A DNA stretch of 39,892 nt from the NCBI GenBank assembly GCA_903834465.1, contig CAILJB010000126.1, forward strand, positions 1-39,892, read 5' to 3'. Of the stretch, positions 25,801 to 32,249 are shown piece by piece; position 1 is the first letter of the stretch; each line of letters starts with the position of its first letter. The DNA comes from an uncultured Pseudomonadota bacterium (GTDB lineage Bacteria; Pseudomonadota; Gammaproteobacteria; Methylococcales; Methylomonadaceae). A program made the translations under genes and the position numbers. The notes beneath the pieces were generated by a model, which searched no databases, was not told the origin of the DNA, and was given only the letters and a program-made list of their open reading frames with translations.

Positions 25801-26632
25801 TGATAATCGATTAACGCCAGATTATTTTTATTATCTTTTATCGCATTATGACGGTGCAAAACAACAACTTTCTGATAATGCTTTAGGTGGAATTGTAAAA
25901 AATTTGAATATCGACAGAGTTAAAAATATAAAAATTCCCCTTCCTCCTTTAGAAATTCAACAGCAAATCGTGAGCGAATGTGAAGCGGTTGATTTGGAAG
26001 TTGAAACGGCGCAATCCAGTATTGAACAAACGCTAAGTGAAATTAGTAACAAAATTCAAGCTGTATTTAAAGAAGGGAAGGAAACAAAAATTTCCAATCT
26101 TCACACATTGTTAAAGCGTGGAAAATCGACAAAATACGGCGGATCAACCGTTCAAGTTATTAAGTCTGGACAAGCACGAGGTTATACAGAGTTTGATTTT
26201 TTTGAACGACATTTTGCAATTGATACTTTTCAATCGGACGAAAGAAATTTACAAAAAGGAGATTTACTTATCAATTCCACAGGAGTTGGCACGGCTGGTC
26301 GAGTAACACTTTTTGAATTAGATGGTCATTTTGTAGCAGATGGTCACATCACAATTTTTAGACCGAACAGCGAAATTTTATCTCGATACGCCCTTTATTG
26401 CCTCGCTCACATTGGATTTAAAAATATAGAAAAAATGGCAAAAGGTTCAACTGGGCAAATCGAATTAACACTTCAAACGATTGAGGAAATTAAATTGCCA
26501 CTTATTTCTCTTGAAAACCAACAAACGCTAGTCACCCAAATTGAAACCTTTGAAAAACAAATCGACGACGCACAAAAAGTGATTGATGGCGCGGTGAGTA
26601 GAAAGACGGCAGTTTTGAGTAAGTTTTTATAA
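22832..26632 (+). CDS. fused restriction-methylation-specificity enzyme (type IIG / single-chain type I-like)
   Basis: 1266-residue protein with three activities in one chain. N-terminal nuclease of the HsdR_N/PD-(D/E)xK type: Asp102 in GGRADILV, and Glu117 and Lys119 in IVECKTAG. Central HsdM-type N6-adenine methyltransferase: a helical domain from about 380, motif I DYACGAGHF (451-459) and catalytic NPPF (537-540). The C-terminal third, from about residue 890, has two HsdS target-recognition domains, each followed by the conserved LPPLEIQQQIV- or LISLENQQTLV-type helix, ending RKTAVLSKFL. It should cleave and methylate a bipartite target without separate subunits. No Shine-Dalgarno; a possible -10 TATACT lies at 22789-22794. 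The recognition domains use AT-richer codons than the body. Confidence 0.9.
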   Translation: MITETTFKQLLHALNFTAQSNKKFSKIFANGTNLAVDFENKKLIYPNGLKINEQQTCNFSASENFVVFECVHRLLEKGYAPESIELEPKWKLGRGASGGRADILVKNLQNNPLLIVECKTAGKEFDKAWKATEFDGDQLFSYAQQIPATQFLCLYTSDFTTELTYISHIIPHRDNEKILADDNNLKSFKDAQSVKERYAVWRDTYKLEFTRQGIFENNIATYTIGKDKYQLDDLNQIDGRDKEGKYHQFRTILRKHNVARRENAFEVLVNLFLCKIVDETEHPRDLHFYWKGIAYDSYFELVDRLQSLYKIGMERFLNQDIIYISNDEIDNAFWAFKNDKNATKQTIKKLFTQLKFYKGLDFDFIKVHNKELFEKNAKVLIEIVQMWQDSRLKTHEQNQFLGDMFEYFLDNGIKQSEGQFFTPMPICRFILMSLPLENLIKESEYPPHVIDYACGAGHFLNEYAAQIRPFVSQHKDSTPLNDFYKKIVGIEKEDRLAKVAKVSAFMYGQDEIQIIDADALANHKNIKPDSFNVLVANPPFAVEGFLETLDEKDRENYELLKTVSDVMNNRNVQCFFIERAVQLLAPHGMAAIIVPSSVLSNSDATHVGSREILLKHFDIIALVELGSGTFGKTGTHTVVLFLRRKHKQPTEAEQYLNRVNDWFDNWQEELNCEGGAYKDIHFVRNYCQHIGISFDHYQTLLNGKPSAELLSLEMFVDYRKDFDNSSDITKLKTQKFFKDFTLEQKQIELEKRFLTYLRAIEKDKLFYFALASENLQKVLIIKSPSDNKEQKAFLGYEWSAAKGNEGIKLTTDSNGNHVTPLYDLTSRNNPEKINALITQNFLGQLTDIPEVLQPFASLTNLVDMLDFSRKDFDKTISLMDKKAFVEIESRWDLMKLENLMTIVRGASPRPIDKFLTNDLSGINWIKIGDVKEGDKYITQTAEKITLEGAEKSRFVKEGDFILSNSMSSGRPYILKISGCIHDGWLLLSQFDNRLTPDYFYYLLSHYDGAKQQLSDNALGGIVKNLNIDRVKNIKIPLPPLEIQQQIVSECEAVDLEVETAQSSIEQTLSEISNKIQAVFKEGKETKISNLHTLLKRGKSTKYGGSTVQVIKSGQARGYTEFDFFERHFAIDTFQSDERNLQKGDLLINSTGVGTAGRVTLFELDGHFVADGHITIFRPNSEILSRYALYCLAHIGFKNIEKMAKGSTGQIELTLQTIEEIKLPLISLENQQTLVTQIETFEKQIDDAQKVIDGAVSRKTAVLSKFL
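26613..26631 (+). repeat. 19-bp direct repeat, copy 1 (end of the R-M gene)
   Basis: The last codons of the restriction-methylation gene (LSKFL and the start of its stop). The same 19 bases recur perfectly at 27116-27134, beyond the DUF4160-DUF2442 pair. Confidence 0.85.
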
Positions 26633-26643
26633 TGGAGGATAAA

Positions 26644-26880
26644 ATGCCAGAAATTTGTAAATTTTATGGAATCATCATCAGAATGTATTTGATTGATAAC
26701 GAACATCCGCCACAACATATTCACATAAAATATATGGAATTAACAAATCTAAATATCATCGATGGGGCGTTACCTAAAAAATGTCGGCAATTAGTACGCG
26801 AATGGGCAGAAATTCATCAAGCTGAATTGATTGAAATGTGGAATAGCCAAAATTTTCATAGTATTGAACCGTTGGAATAA
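26644..26880 (+). CDS. DUF4160 family protein
   Basis: 78 residues from ATG 26644, beginning MPEICKFYGIIIRMYLID, the characteristic DUF4160 opening, followed by HPPQHIHIKY and the C-terminal REWAEIHQAELIEMWN. An in-frame ATG at 26632 overlaps the upstream stop. A perfect GGAGG at 26634-26638, six bases before 26644, decides for the later start. DUF4160 genes are usually paired with a DUF2442 gene as here, and the pair is often suspected to be a toxin-antitoxin-like or mobile module. No biochemical function is established to my knowledge. It sits 11 bases after the R-M gene. Confidence 0.9.
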   Translation: MPEICKFYGIIIRMYLIDNEHPPQHIHIKYMELTNLNIIDGALPKKCRQLVREWAEIHQAELIEMWNSQNFHSIEPLE

Positions 26881-26882
26881 TT

Positions 26883-27104
26883 ATGAAACTTCAAAATTTC
26901 ACACAACAAGACGGTTATCGATTTGAGTTAGTTTTTAAAAATGGCGAAATTAAAAATGCTGATTTGAAAAATCTAATTGGTCATTACGTCGAATTAAATG
27001 AGTTAAAAACTGCGCGAATTGATAACGAATGGGGCTGTTTAGAATTTAAAAACGGTTGTGTCGATATTGAACCTAAAACGTTATATCGTTATGTTACATC
27101 GTAA
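26883..27104 (+). CDS. DUF2442 family protein
   Basis: 73 aa starting MKLQNFTQQDGYRFELVFKN. The F-x-N-G-E-x-K-x-x-D-L-K-x-L segment and closing WGCLEFKNGCVDIEP-x-x-LY are the DUF2442 signature. It lies 2 bases after DUF4160, so the two are translated from one mRNA. Some DUF2442 proteins carry a DNA-binding-like fold, which has prompted antitoxin or regulator proposals; that is inference. Its last codons overlap a fragment of a second HsdS-type tail in another frame. Confidence 0.9.
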   Translation: MKLQNFTQQDGYRFELVFKNGEIKNADLKNLIGHYVELNELKTARIDNEWGCLEFKNGCVDIEPKTLYRYVTS

Positions 27105-27135
27105 AAAAGCGGCGATTTTGAGTAAGTTTTTATAG
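27100..27135 (+). pseudogene. remnant HsdS-type 3' end
   Basis: Twelve codons reading RKKAAILSKFL plus stop, overlapping the end of DUF2442 in a different frame. HsdS proteins, including the R-M fusion here (RKTAVLSKFL), commonly end this way. No start or upstream coding sequence belongs to it, so it appears to be the displaced tail of an R-M gene left behind by insertion of the DUF4160-DUF2442 pair. Confidence 0.65.
27116..27134 (+). repeat. 19-bp direct repeat, copy 2 (downstream of DUF2442)
   Basis: Perfect copy of 26613-26631, in the frame that encodes LSKFL. The two copies bracket the DUF4160-DUF2442 pair with 484 bases between them. Confidence 0.85.
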
Positions 27136-27152
27136 CTCGATGTGTGTAAATT

Positions 27153-27632
27153 TTATTTCCGCCGCGCAGCAAAAAAATCTTTTAATAATTGTGAGCAGAC
27201 ATCTTCTAACACGCCGCCTTGCCAATCAACCCGATGGTTTAAAAATGGCGCGGCGGCAAGATTTAACGCATTGCAAACTGCGCCACGTTTTTCATCAAAT
27301 GCGCCAAAAACCAACCGTTTTACTCGTGCATGACTAATCGCCCCCATACACATTACGCACGGTTCTAACGTGACATAAAGCGTGGTGTCGATTAAACGGT
27401 AATTTTCAAGCACTTTCCCCGCGCGTCGAACGGCAACCACTTCGGCGTGTGCGCTAGGGTCATGCGTTTCAATGACTACATTCCAACCTTCGGCAATCAC
27501 TTTTTCGTTTTTCACCAGCAACGCGCCGACAGGAACTTCGCCAGCGGTTTCGGCACGTTGCGCTAAGCGAATCGCATAACGCATCCAGCTTTCATCAATT
27601 TCATTTTGGTTTTCAGTTAAAATGTGAGCCAT
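27153..27632 (-). CDS. tadA: tRNA-specific adenosine deaminase TadA
   Basis: 159-residue zinc deaminase that converts A34 to inosine in tRNA-Arg(ACG). The zinc site is complete: HAE (His62, catalytic Glu64) and PCVMC (Cys92, Cys95). SWMRYAIRLAQRAETAGEVPVGALLV opens the fold, ISHARVKRLVFGAFDEKRGA follows the second motif, and LNHRVDWQGGVLEDVC is TadA-typical. It reads toward the defence island, ending 17 bases from the HsdS remnant. Start codons of tadA and hisC are 25 bases apart, so at least one promoter must overlap the other's coding region. Confidence 0.95.
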   Translation of the reverse strand: MAHILTENQNEIDESWMRYAIRLAQRAETAGEVPVGALLVKNEKVIAEGWNVVIETHDPSAHAEVVAVRRAGKVLENYRLIDTTLYVTLEPCVMCMGAISHARVKRLVFGAFDEKRGAVCNALNLAAAPFLNHRVDWQGGVLEDVCSQLLKDFFAARRK

Positions 27633-27657
27633 TCTTTAAATCTCATAATACAAATCA

Positions 27658-28734
27658 ATGACAAAACTTAATTTACAAACGCTGTTTCGTCCCGAAGTTT
27701 TAGCGTTATCAGCTTATCACGTCGCCGACGCGCAAGGTTTTATTAAACTCGATGCCATGGAAAATCCTTACACTTGGTCAGAAGACCTTAAACAATCGTG
27801 GTTGGCAAAACTAAAAGATGCGCCGTTAAATCGTTATCCCGACCCAGAAGCGCGTGAACTTACGCAAACATTGAAAATTTCAAATCAACTTCCTGACAAT
27901 ATCGATTTGTTATTGGGCAACGGTTCAGACGAGATTATTCAATTATTACTCATGGCATTACCAGTAAATTCGCACGTTTTAAGCACCACGCCCAGTTTTG
28001 TGATGTACAAACAAATCAGTGATTATTTAGGTTTGAATTATCACGGCGTTTCGTTGCGAGCCGATAATTTCGATTTGGATTTACCAGCGATGTTAAACGC
28101 AATTGAAAAATACAATCCGGCAATTATTTTTCTCGCGTATCCCAATAATCCGACCGGAAATTTATTTAGCTCGGATGCAATCAACACGATTATCGACGCA
28201 GCAAATGGTTTAGTGATTATCGACGAAGCCTACGAACCGTTTGCGAATGCGAGTTTTATGAATCGTGTGGCAAATAATGTTTTAGTGATGCGAACTGTCT
28301 CAAAATTAGGTTTAGCAGGTTTGCGTTTAGGTTATATTGCTGGCGAACACGAAATTATTGAACAACTGCACAAAATTCGTTTGCCTTACAACATCAATGT
28401 TTTAACGCAATCGAGCGTGCAATTCGCGTTAGAACATAAAAATGTTTTTGAAGAACAAACTCGTGCGATTTGTGCAGAACGGACAGTGATGTTGTCTGCG
28501 TTAAATTCACTTAATGGCATTACGGCTTATGACAGTGCCGCAAATTTTATTTTGTTTAAAACACCTGAAAATCAAGCCACTAAAATTTTTGAAGCGATTA
28601 AAGCGCAGGGCGTGTTAATTAAAAATGTACATCCTCAAGGCGGACTTTTAACCGATTGTTTGCGTGTGACCGTTGGCACGCCTGAAGAAAATCAGGCGTT
28701 TTTGCAAGCATTGAAAGTCGCGTTATCACGTTAA
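27658..28734 (+). CDS. hisC: histidinol-phosphate aminotransferase
   Basis: 358-residue class I/II PLP aminotransferase that makes histidinol phosphate in histidine synthesis. Landmarks: KLDAMENPYTW (residues 30-40), RYPDPEARELTQ (59-70), LLGNGSDEIIQLL (85-97), YPNNPTGN (161-168), VIIDEAYEPF (186-195), and TVSKLGLAGLRLGY (213-226) with Lys216 as the PLP lysine. The LDAMENPY opening is typical of the proteobacterial HisC group. No other his genes are in the window. A hairpin at 28751-28776 follows. Confidence 0.93.
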   Translation: MTKLNLQTLFRPEVLALSAYHVADAQGFIKLDAMENPYTWSEDLKQSWLAKLKDAPLNRYPDPEARELTQTLKISNQLPDNIDLLLGNGSDEIIQLLLMALPVNSHVLSTTPSFVMYKQISDYLGLNYHGVSLRADNFDLDLPAMLNAIEKYNPAIIFLAYPNNPTGNLFSSDAINTIIDAANGLVIIDEAYEPFANASFMNRVANNVLVMRTVSKLGLAGLRLGYIAGEHEIIEQLHKIRLPYNINVLTQSSVQFALEHKNVFEEQTRAICAERTVMLSALNSLNGITAYDSAANFILFKTPENQATKIFEAIKAQGVLIKNVHPQGGLLTDCLRVTVGTPEENQAFLQALKVALSR

Positions 28735-28739
28735 TATTA

Positions 28740-28776
28740 TTTCAAAAATAAAGCGACTTTCTTATGAGGGTCGCTT
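28740..28776 (-). terminator. terminator between hisC and the PAS gene (best on the minus strand)
   Basis: AAGCGAC (28751-28757) / GTCGCTT (28770-28776). On the minus strand it is followed by TATTTTTG, a good T-run for ending the PAS gene; the stem overlaps that gene's stop codon. In the hisC direction the tail is only ATTTAAAA, so termination there may be partial. Confidence 0.7.
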
Positions 28777-29206
28777 ATTTAAAAGGCATAAAACTCCAAG
28801 AATTTCCTGCATTTATATCCGCATATAATTTTTTTGCTTTTTCAATCTCTTTGGGGGAAACGTGTCTTCTGACCGACATGTAACCAATAGATTTTCTATT
28901 TTCATCGTAAATTTGCGTAATATCTGCACGAACCCAATAAAAACCACCGTGTTTTGTTCTATTTTTAACCACGCCTGACCAAAAAACTCGCTGTTTGATT
29001 GCACGCCATAAACTGGCAAACACTTCTTTTGGCATATCAGAATGACGAAAAATATTGTGTGGCATACCAATTAGTTCTTCTCGAGTATAGCCACTAATAC
29101 GAATTAAATCGTTATTGACGTAAGTAATGTTACCTTCTAAATCGGTTTTGGAAATAATCAAATCTTTGGGGGTTAAGACATATTCTTGATTGTGCAGCGT
29201 TCTCAC
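28775..29206 (-). CDS. lone PAS-domain protein (Aer-type PAS)
   Basis: 143 aa consisting almost entirely of one PAS domain like the sensory module of aerotaxis receptors: LIISKTDLEGNITYVNNDLI, SGYTREELIGMPHNIFRHSDMP, VKNRTKHGGFYWVRADITQ. Aer proteins usually continue into membrane and methyl-accepting domains. Here the chain ends after a short helix (EIEKAKKLYADIN) and GNSWSFMPFK, so it cannot signal like Aer by itself. The start is GTG (29206-29204), with AGAGAG upstream. It may bind a flavin or haem cofactor and act on a partner; that is inference. The PAS resembles the first PAS of the hybrid kinase nearby. Confidence 0.85.
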   Translation of the reverse strand: MRTLHNQEYVLTPKDLIISKTDLEGNITYVNNDLIRISGYTREELIGMPHNIFRHSDMPKEVFASLWRAIKQRVFWSGVVKNRTKHGGFYWVRADITQIYDENRKSIGYMSVRRHVSPKEIEKAKKLYADINAGNSWSFMPFK

Positions 29207-29296
29207 TAAACTCTCTTCTAAATAAAACAGGACGCAAATAATAATTGCACCACGTCAATAACACAATATTTGTAAAAAAATACGACATTTTATTCA

Positions 29297-31090
29297 TCAA
29301 TTTGTAACAGGTCGTGTGACTTGTTTACCAATAAACAAGTCATTACTCACAATTTTGACCGCATTAACCCATTCCAAAGATTGCTCACACTCTTGCGAAT
29401 ACGGTGGTGCTTTGCAAACGCTGATTCGTCCATCTTTAAATTCATCAAAATGAAAATTTACCAGCGGACGAATCCGTCTATCATCAGGCGGAATCGTATA
29501 ATCCATAATCGTCGGTTCACTAAAATGCAATAAATTCAAAATCAATTTCGGCACTTGATAAAGTGGCAAACGACCTGTTTTGACCGCTCCTCTTTTCCCG
29601 TCAATCACAATAAGTGGCGTACTGACGTGGAACTGAAACATCGCGTCGGAAAATTCACCCCGATTATTTGCTAATACACCGGATTCTGCGTAACCTGCAA
29701 AATTCTCACCCAAAAATGGTAAATGATCGCCAAATGCGACGATAATTCCATCAGGATCGCGTTTTTGTAAAGCCTTTACAAAATCCATAAATTCACGCGA
29801 TTTATAGTAAGTGGTGTTCGCATAGCCATTTACCTCTTCCACTTGGCTATTACTGGTAATTTGCACGGGACGATTTTCATTGAGCGGATAATCCCAATGT
29901 CCAAAATATGTCACGATATAATCTAAAACGGGTTGTCCATCATTTAATGGCAGCTTTTCTAAGACTTGGCGATAAAGTGAACTATCGCCTAAAAATTCAC
30001 GATTAAGGTCGTCCAAAACAAAATCTTTTTCTGACCAATACGTTTGAAAACCAACCCGATTGTAAGCATTTACTCGATTCCAAAACACCGGCGTATTGGG
30101 ATGTGACGCAATCGTTTTATAACCATTATCTGCAAGTAGTCTGGGTAAACATGGCACTGCATTGGTTAATTGACGTTCAAATTTTACCGTGTCTTTCATC
30201 ACCGGAAAACCACACAATACTTCAAATTCAGAATTCGCCGTCATTCCCGCAAAAACAGGTACAACCGCTGTTGAATTATCCGCACTTTTCCATAATTTAC
30301 GAAAGTCATCAGCTAATGGATTTTTGCTGAATTTGACTTTTTTCAATTGATTAGCATCCCAAAACGATTCTAGCAAAATCAAATGTACATTGCGGGGCGT
30401 AAATTCTTCAAAGGTATTTTTTTTCGCTTGCAGACTGTGTAATTTTTCAGCTGCTTCGCGAGCATCATCAATGTCTGGTGCAGTATCCGCAACTAAAAAA
30501 TAACGGGCGGATTCAACGAGTGTGAACATTGTCGCACCTTGCCAAACGTAATTTGCTCGCTGATTCCAAGGCATCGTGCCGATATAGGTGTCGATAGGAT
30601 TCACAATCAAATTCGGCTGATATAACATTGTTAACGTCAATAAACTAGCAAACACCCCTCCAATATAATTTTGCCAATGTCGAACCGTGAGATTGAAAAA
30701 AATTAAACTGACCAGTGACGCTAAAACTAATGCCAATGCGATAAATTGCCAACCCGATAAAATTAACAATAACGAGCGCAACGCAAAAATATCGTCAGGC
30801 ATAATCGGACCGCCAAAAAAAGCGATTTTTATCGGATTCCCGACATACAAAATCCCCATCATGAGCGCGTGCAAAATAATAAAACTCCACGCCCGACGTG
30901 ACAGCGCGTACAGAATATAAGCAAAAACTAACTGGACAAAATAATCGAGTGGAATGGCTTCCATTTCAATTTGAACGTCAAATTGAAATACACTGATAAA
31001 GTAATATAGCGCATAAAAAAACGTGGTCGAATAGAGGGGCAACAACGGTAGGTTGCGAAAATTGGCACGAAAGAAATTTTGATAAGTCAT
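29297..31090 (-). CDS. LTA synthase-family phosphoglycerol transferase / sulfatase
   Basis: 597-residue inner-membrane enzyme of the LtaS/MdoB alkaline-phosphatase-like superfamily. About five membrane helices fill residues 20-160. The periplasmic catalytic domain begins near 230: RNVHLILLESFWD (metal-binding Glu241), then FAGMTANSEFEVLCGFP with nucleophile Thr284 (GxT-NSEFE), and a distal metal site in FGDHLPFLG. In Gram-negative bacteria such proteins add phosphoglycerol or phosphoethanolamine to periplasmic glucans or surface lipids; the substrate here is unknown. Its ATG overlaps the lpxB stop by 1 base (TAATG), pointing to translational coupling. Confidence 0.88.
   Translation of the reverse strand: MTYQNFFRANFRNLPLLPLYSTTFFYALYYFISVFQFDVQIEMEAIPLDYFVQLVFAYILYALSRRAWSFIILHALMMGILYVGNPIKIAFFGGPIMPDDIFALRSLLLILSGWQFIALALVLASLVSLIFFNLTVRHWQNYIGGVFASLLTLTMLYQPNLIVNPIDTYIGTMPWNQRANYVWQGATMFTLVESARYFLVADTAPDIDDAREAAEKLHSLQAKKNTFEEFTPRNVHLILLESFWDANQLKKVKFSKNPLADDFRKLWKSADNSTAVVPVFAGMTANSEFEVLCGFPVMKDTVKFERQLTNAVPCLPRLLADNGYKTIASHPNTPVFWNRVNAYNRVGFQTYWSEKDFVLDDLNREFLGDSSLYRQVLEKLPLNDGQPVLDYIVTYFGHWDYPLNENRPVQITSNSQVEEVNGYANTTYYKSREFMDFVKALQKRDPDGIIVAFGDHLPFLGENFAGYAESGVLANNRGEFSDAMFQFHVSTPLIVIDGKRGAVKTGRLPLYQVPKLILNLLHFSEPTIMDYTIPPDDRRIRPLVNFHFDEFKDGRISVCKAPPYSQECEQSLEWVNAVKIVSNDLFIGKQVTRPVTN
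29317..29342. repeat. perfect 11-bp hairpin within the 3' coding end of the LTA synthase-like gene
   Basis: TGACTTGTTTA (29317-29327) and TAAACAAGTCA (29332-29342) are perfectly complementary with a 4-base loop. It lies 20 bases inside the gene's 3' end and has no T-run on either strand. It could shape mRNA decay or serve as a DNA site. Confidence 0.6.
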
Positions 31091-32244
31091 TATGTTTGAG
31101 GTTTTAGCATTTCCTTTACCAACGCAGCCATATTTTGAATGCCGCCGCCCTGCCCTAACTTTTCGCGCACAATTTCTAAATCCGCGCGTAAATTTTGGGC
31201 TGCTTCAGAATCGGTCAATAAGTGATGAATTTCTTTTGCTAAATTTTCTGCTGTGGCATCATCTTGAATTAACTCACGCACAATGTTTTCACCAAAAATA
31301 ATATTTGGTAAACCAATGAAGCGCGTTTTTACCAGCTTTCGTCCCAACCAATACGTTAGCGCATTCAAACGATAACAAATCACCATCGGAATGCCCAATA
31401 ACGCAATTTCCAACGTCGCAGTCCCCGAACACGTCATAATCGCATCGCAACATTGCATCACATCGTAAGGCTGATTTTTAACGACCGTAACGTTTACATT
31501 GGTGTGTTTCAAATAATTTTGAATTAAAGCATCTGAAATCGAATCGGCTTGCGGCAAAACAAATTGGCAGTTAGGAAAATCAACCCTCAAATATTCCGCT
31601 GCCGTTAGCATCACAGGTAATAATCGTTTAATTTCATTGGTGCGACTGCCAGCAACTAAACCGACAATGGGGAAATGAGAATTTAAATTGAATTTTTTGA
31701 TAGCTTCCAATTTGGAAAATTTTGGAATGACTTTATCAACGGACGGATGTCCCACATAACGCACGGGGATTTTTTCTGCTTCGTAATACTTTGTTTCGAA
31801 TGGAAAAATCACCGCCATCATGTCAATAACCGCACCGTATTTTTTCACACGATTTTTGCGCCACGCCCATACTTGCGGACTGACATAAAACAACACTTTG
31901 ATGCCGTGTAACTTTGCAAATTTTGCTAATTGATAATTAAATTCTTTGTAATCGACACAAATCAATAAATCCGGACGTTCATTGAGTAATAATTCCTGCA
32001 TTTTTTTTAACGCGCGACGAATTTCAACGTAATGTTTGATAACTTCTACCACGCCAATTACCGCAATTTGGCTCGAATCGTAGCACAACGAAATTCCCGC
32101 TTGCGCCATTTTCGCGCCGCCCATGCCAATCGCATTTAATTTAGGTAATTGTTTTTTAAGTTCGAGATAAAGATTTGCTGCGTGTTGGTCGCCAGAGCTT
32201 TCGCCGGCACTCAAACAAATAGTCAAAGAAGCATTAGCTAACAT
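31090..32244 (-). CDS. lpxB: lipid-A-disaccharide synthase
   Basis: 384-residue peripheral glycosyltransferase (GT19) joining UDP-2,3-diacylglucosamine and lipid X to make the lipid A disaccharide. Signatures: CLSAGESSGDQHAANLY (about residues 9-25), GMGGAKMAQAG, PDLLICVDYKEFN, VLFYVSPQVWAWRKNR, YVGHPSVD, GLVAGSRTNEIKRLLP, and CSGTATLEIALLGIPMVICYR. In most gammaproteobacteria lpxB follows lpxA in a fabZ-lpxA-lpxB-rnhB cluster. Here it instead follows an HD-GYP regulator by 5 bases, an unusual context. Confidence 0.96.
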   Translation of the reverse strand: MLANASLTICLSAGESSGDQHAANLYLELKKQLPKLNAIGMGGAKMAQAGISLCYDSSQIAVIGVVEVIKHYVEIRRALKKMQELLLNERPDLLICVDYKEFNYQLAKFAKLHGIKVLFYVSPQVWAWRKNRVKKYGAVIDMMAVIFPFETKYYEAEKIPVRYVGHPSVDKVIPKFSKLEAIKKFNLNSHFPIVGLVAGSRTNEIKRLLPVMLTAAEYLRVDFPNCQFVLPQADSISDALIQNYLKHTNVNVTVVKNQPYDVMQCCDAIMTCSGTATLEIALLGIPMVICYRLNALTYWLGRKLVKTRFIGLPNIIFGENIVRELIQDDATAENLAKEIHHLLTDSEAAQNLRADLEIVREKLGQGGGIQNMAALVKEMLKPQT

Positions 32245-32249
32245 AGCTT

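Noticed and set aside
27138-27337. Small plus-strand frames opposite the end of tadA
   Set aside because: They lie entirely antisense to the conserved C-terminal part of TadA and have no ribosome site.
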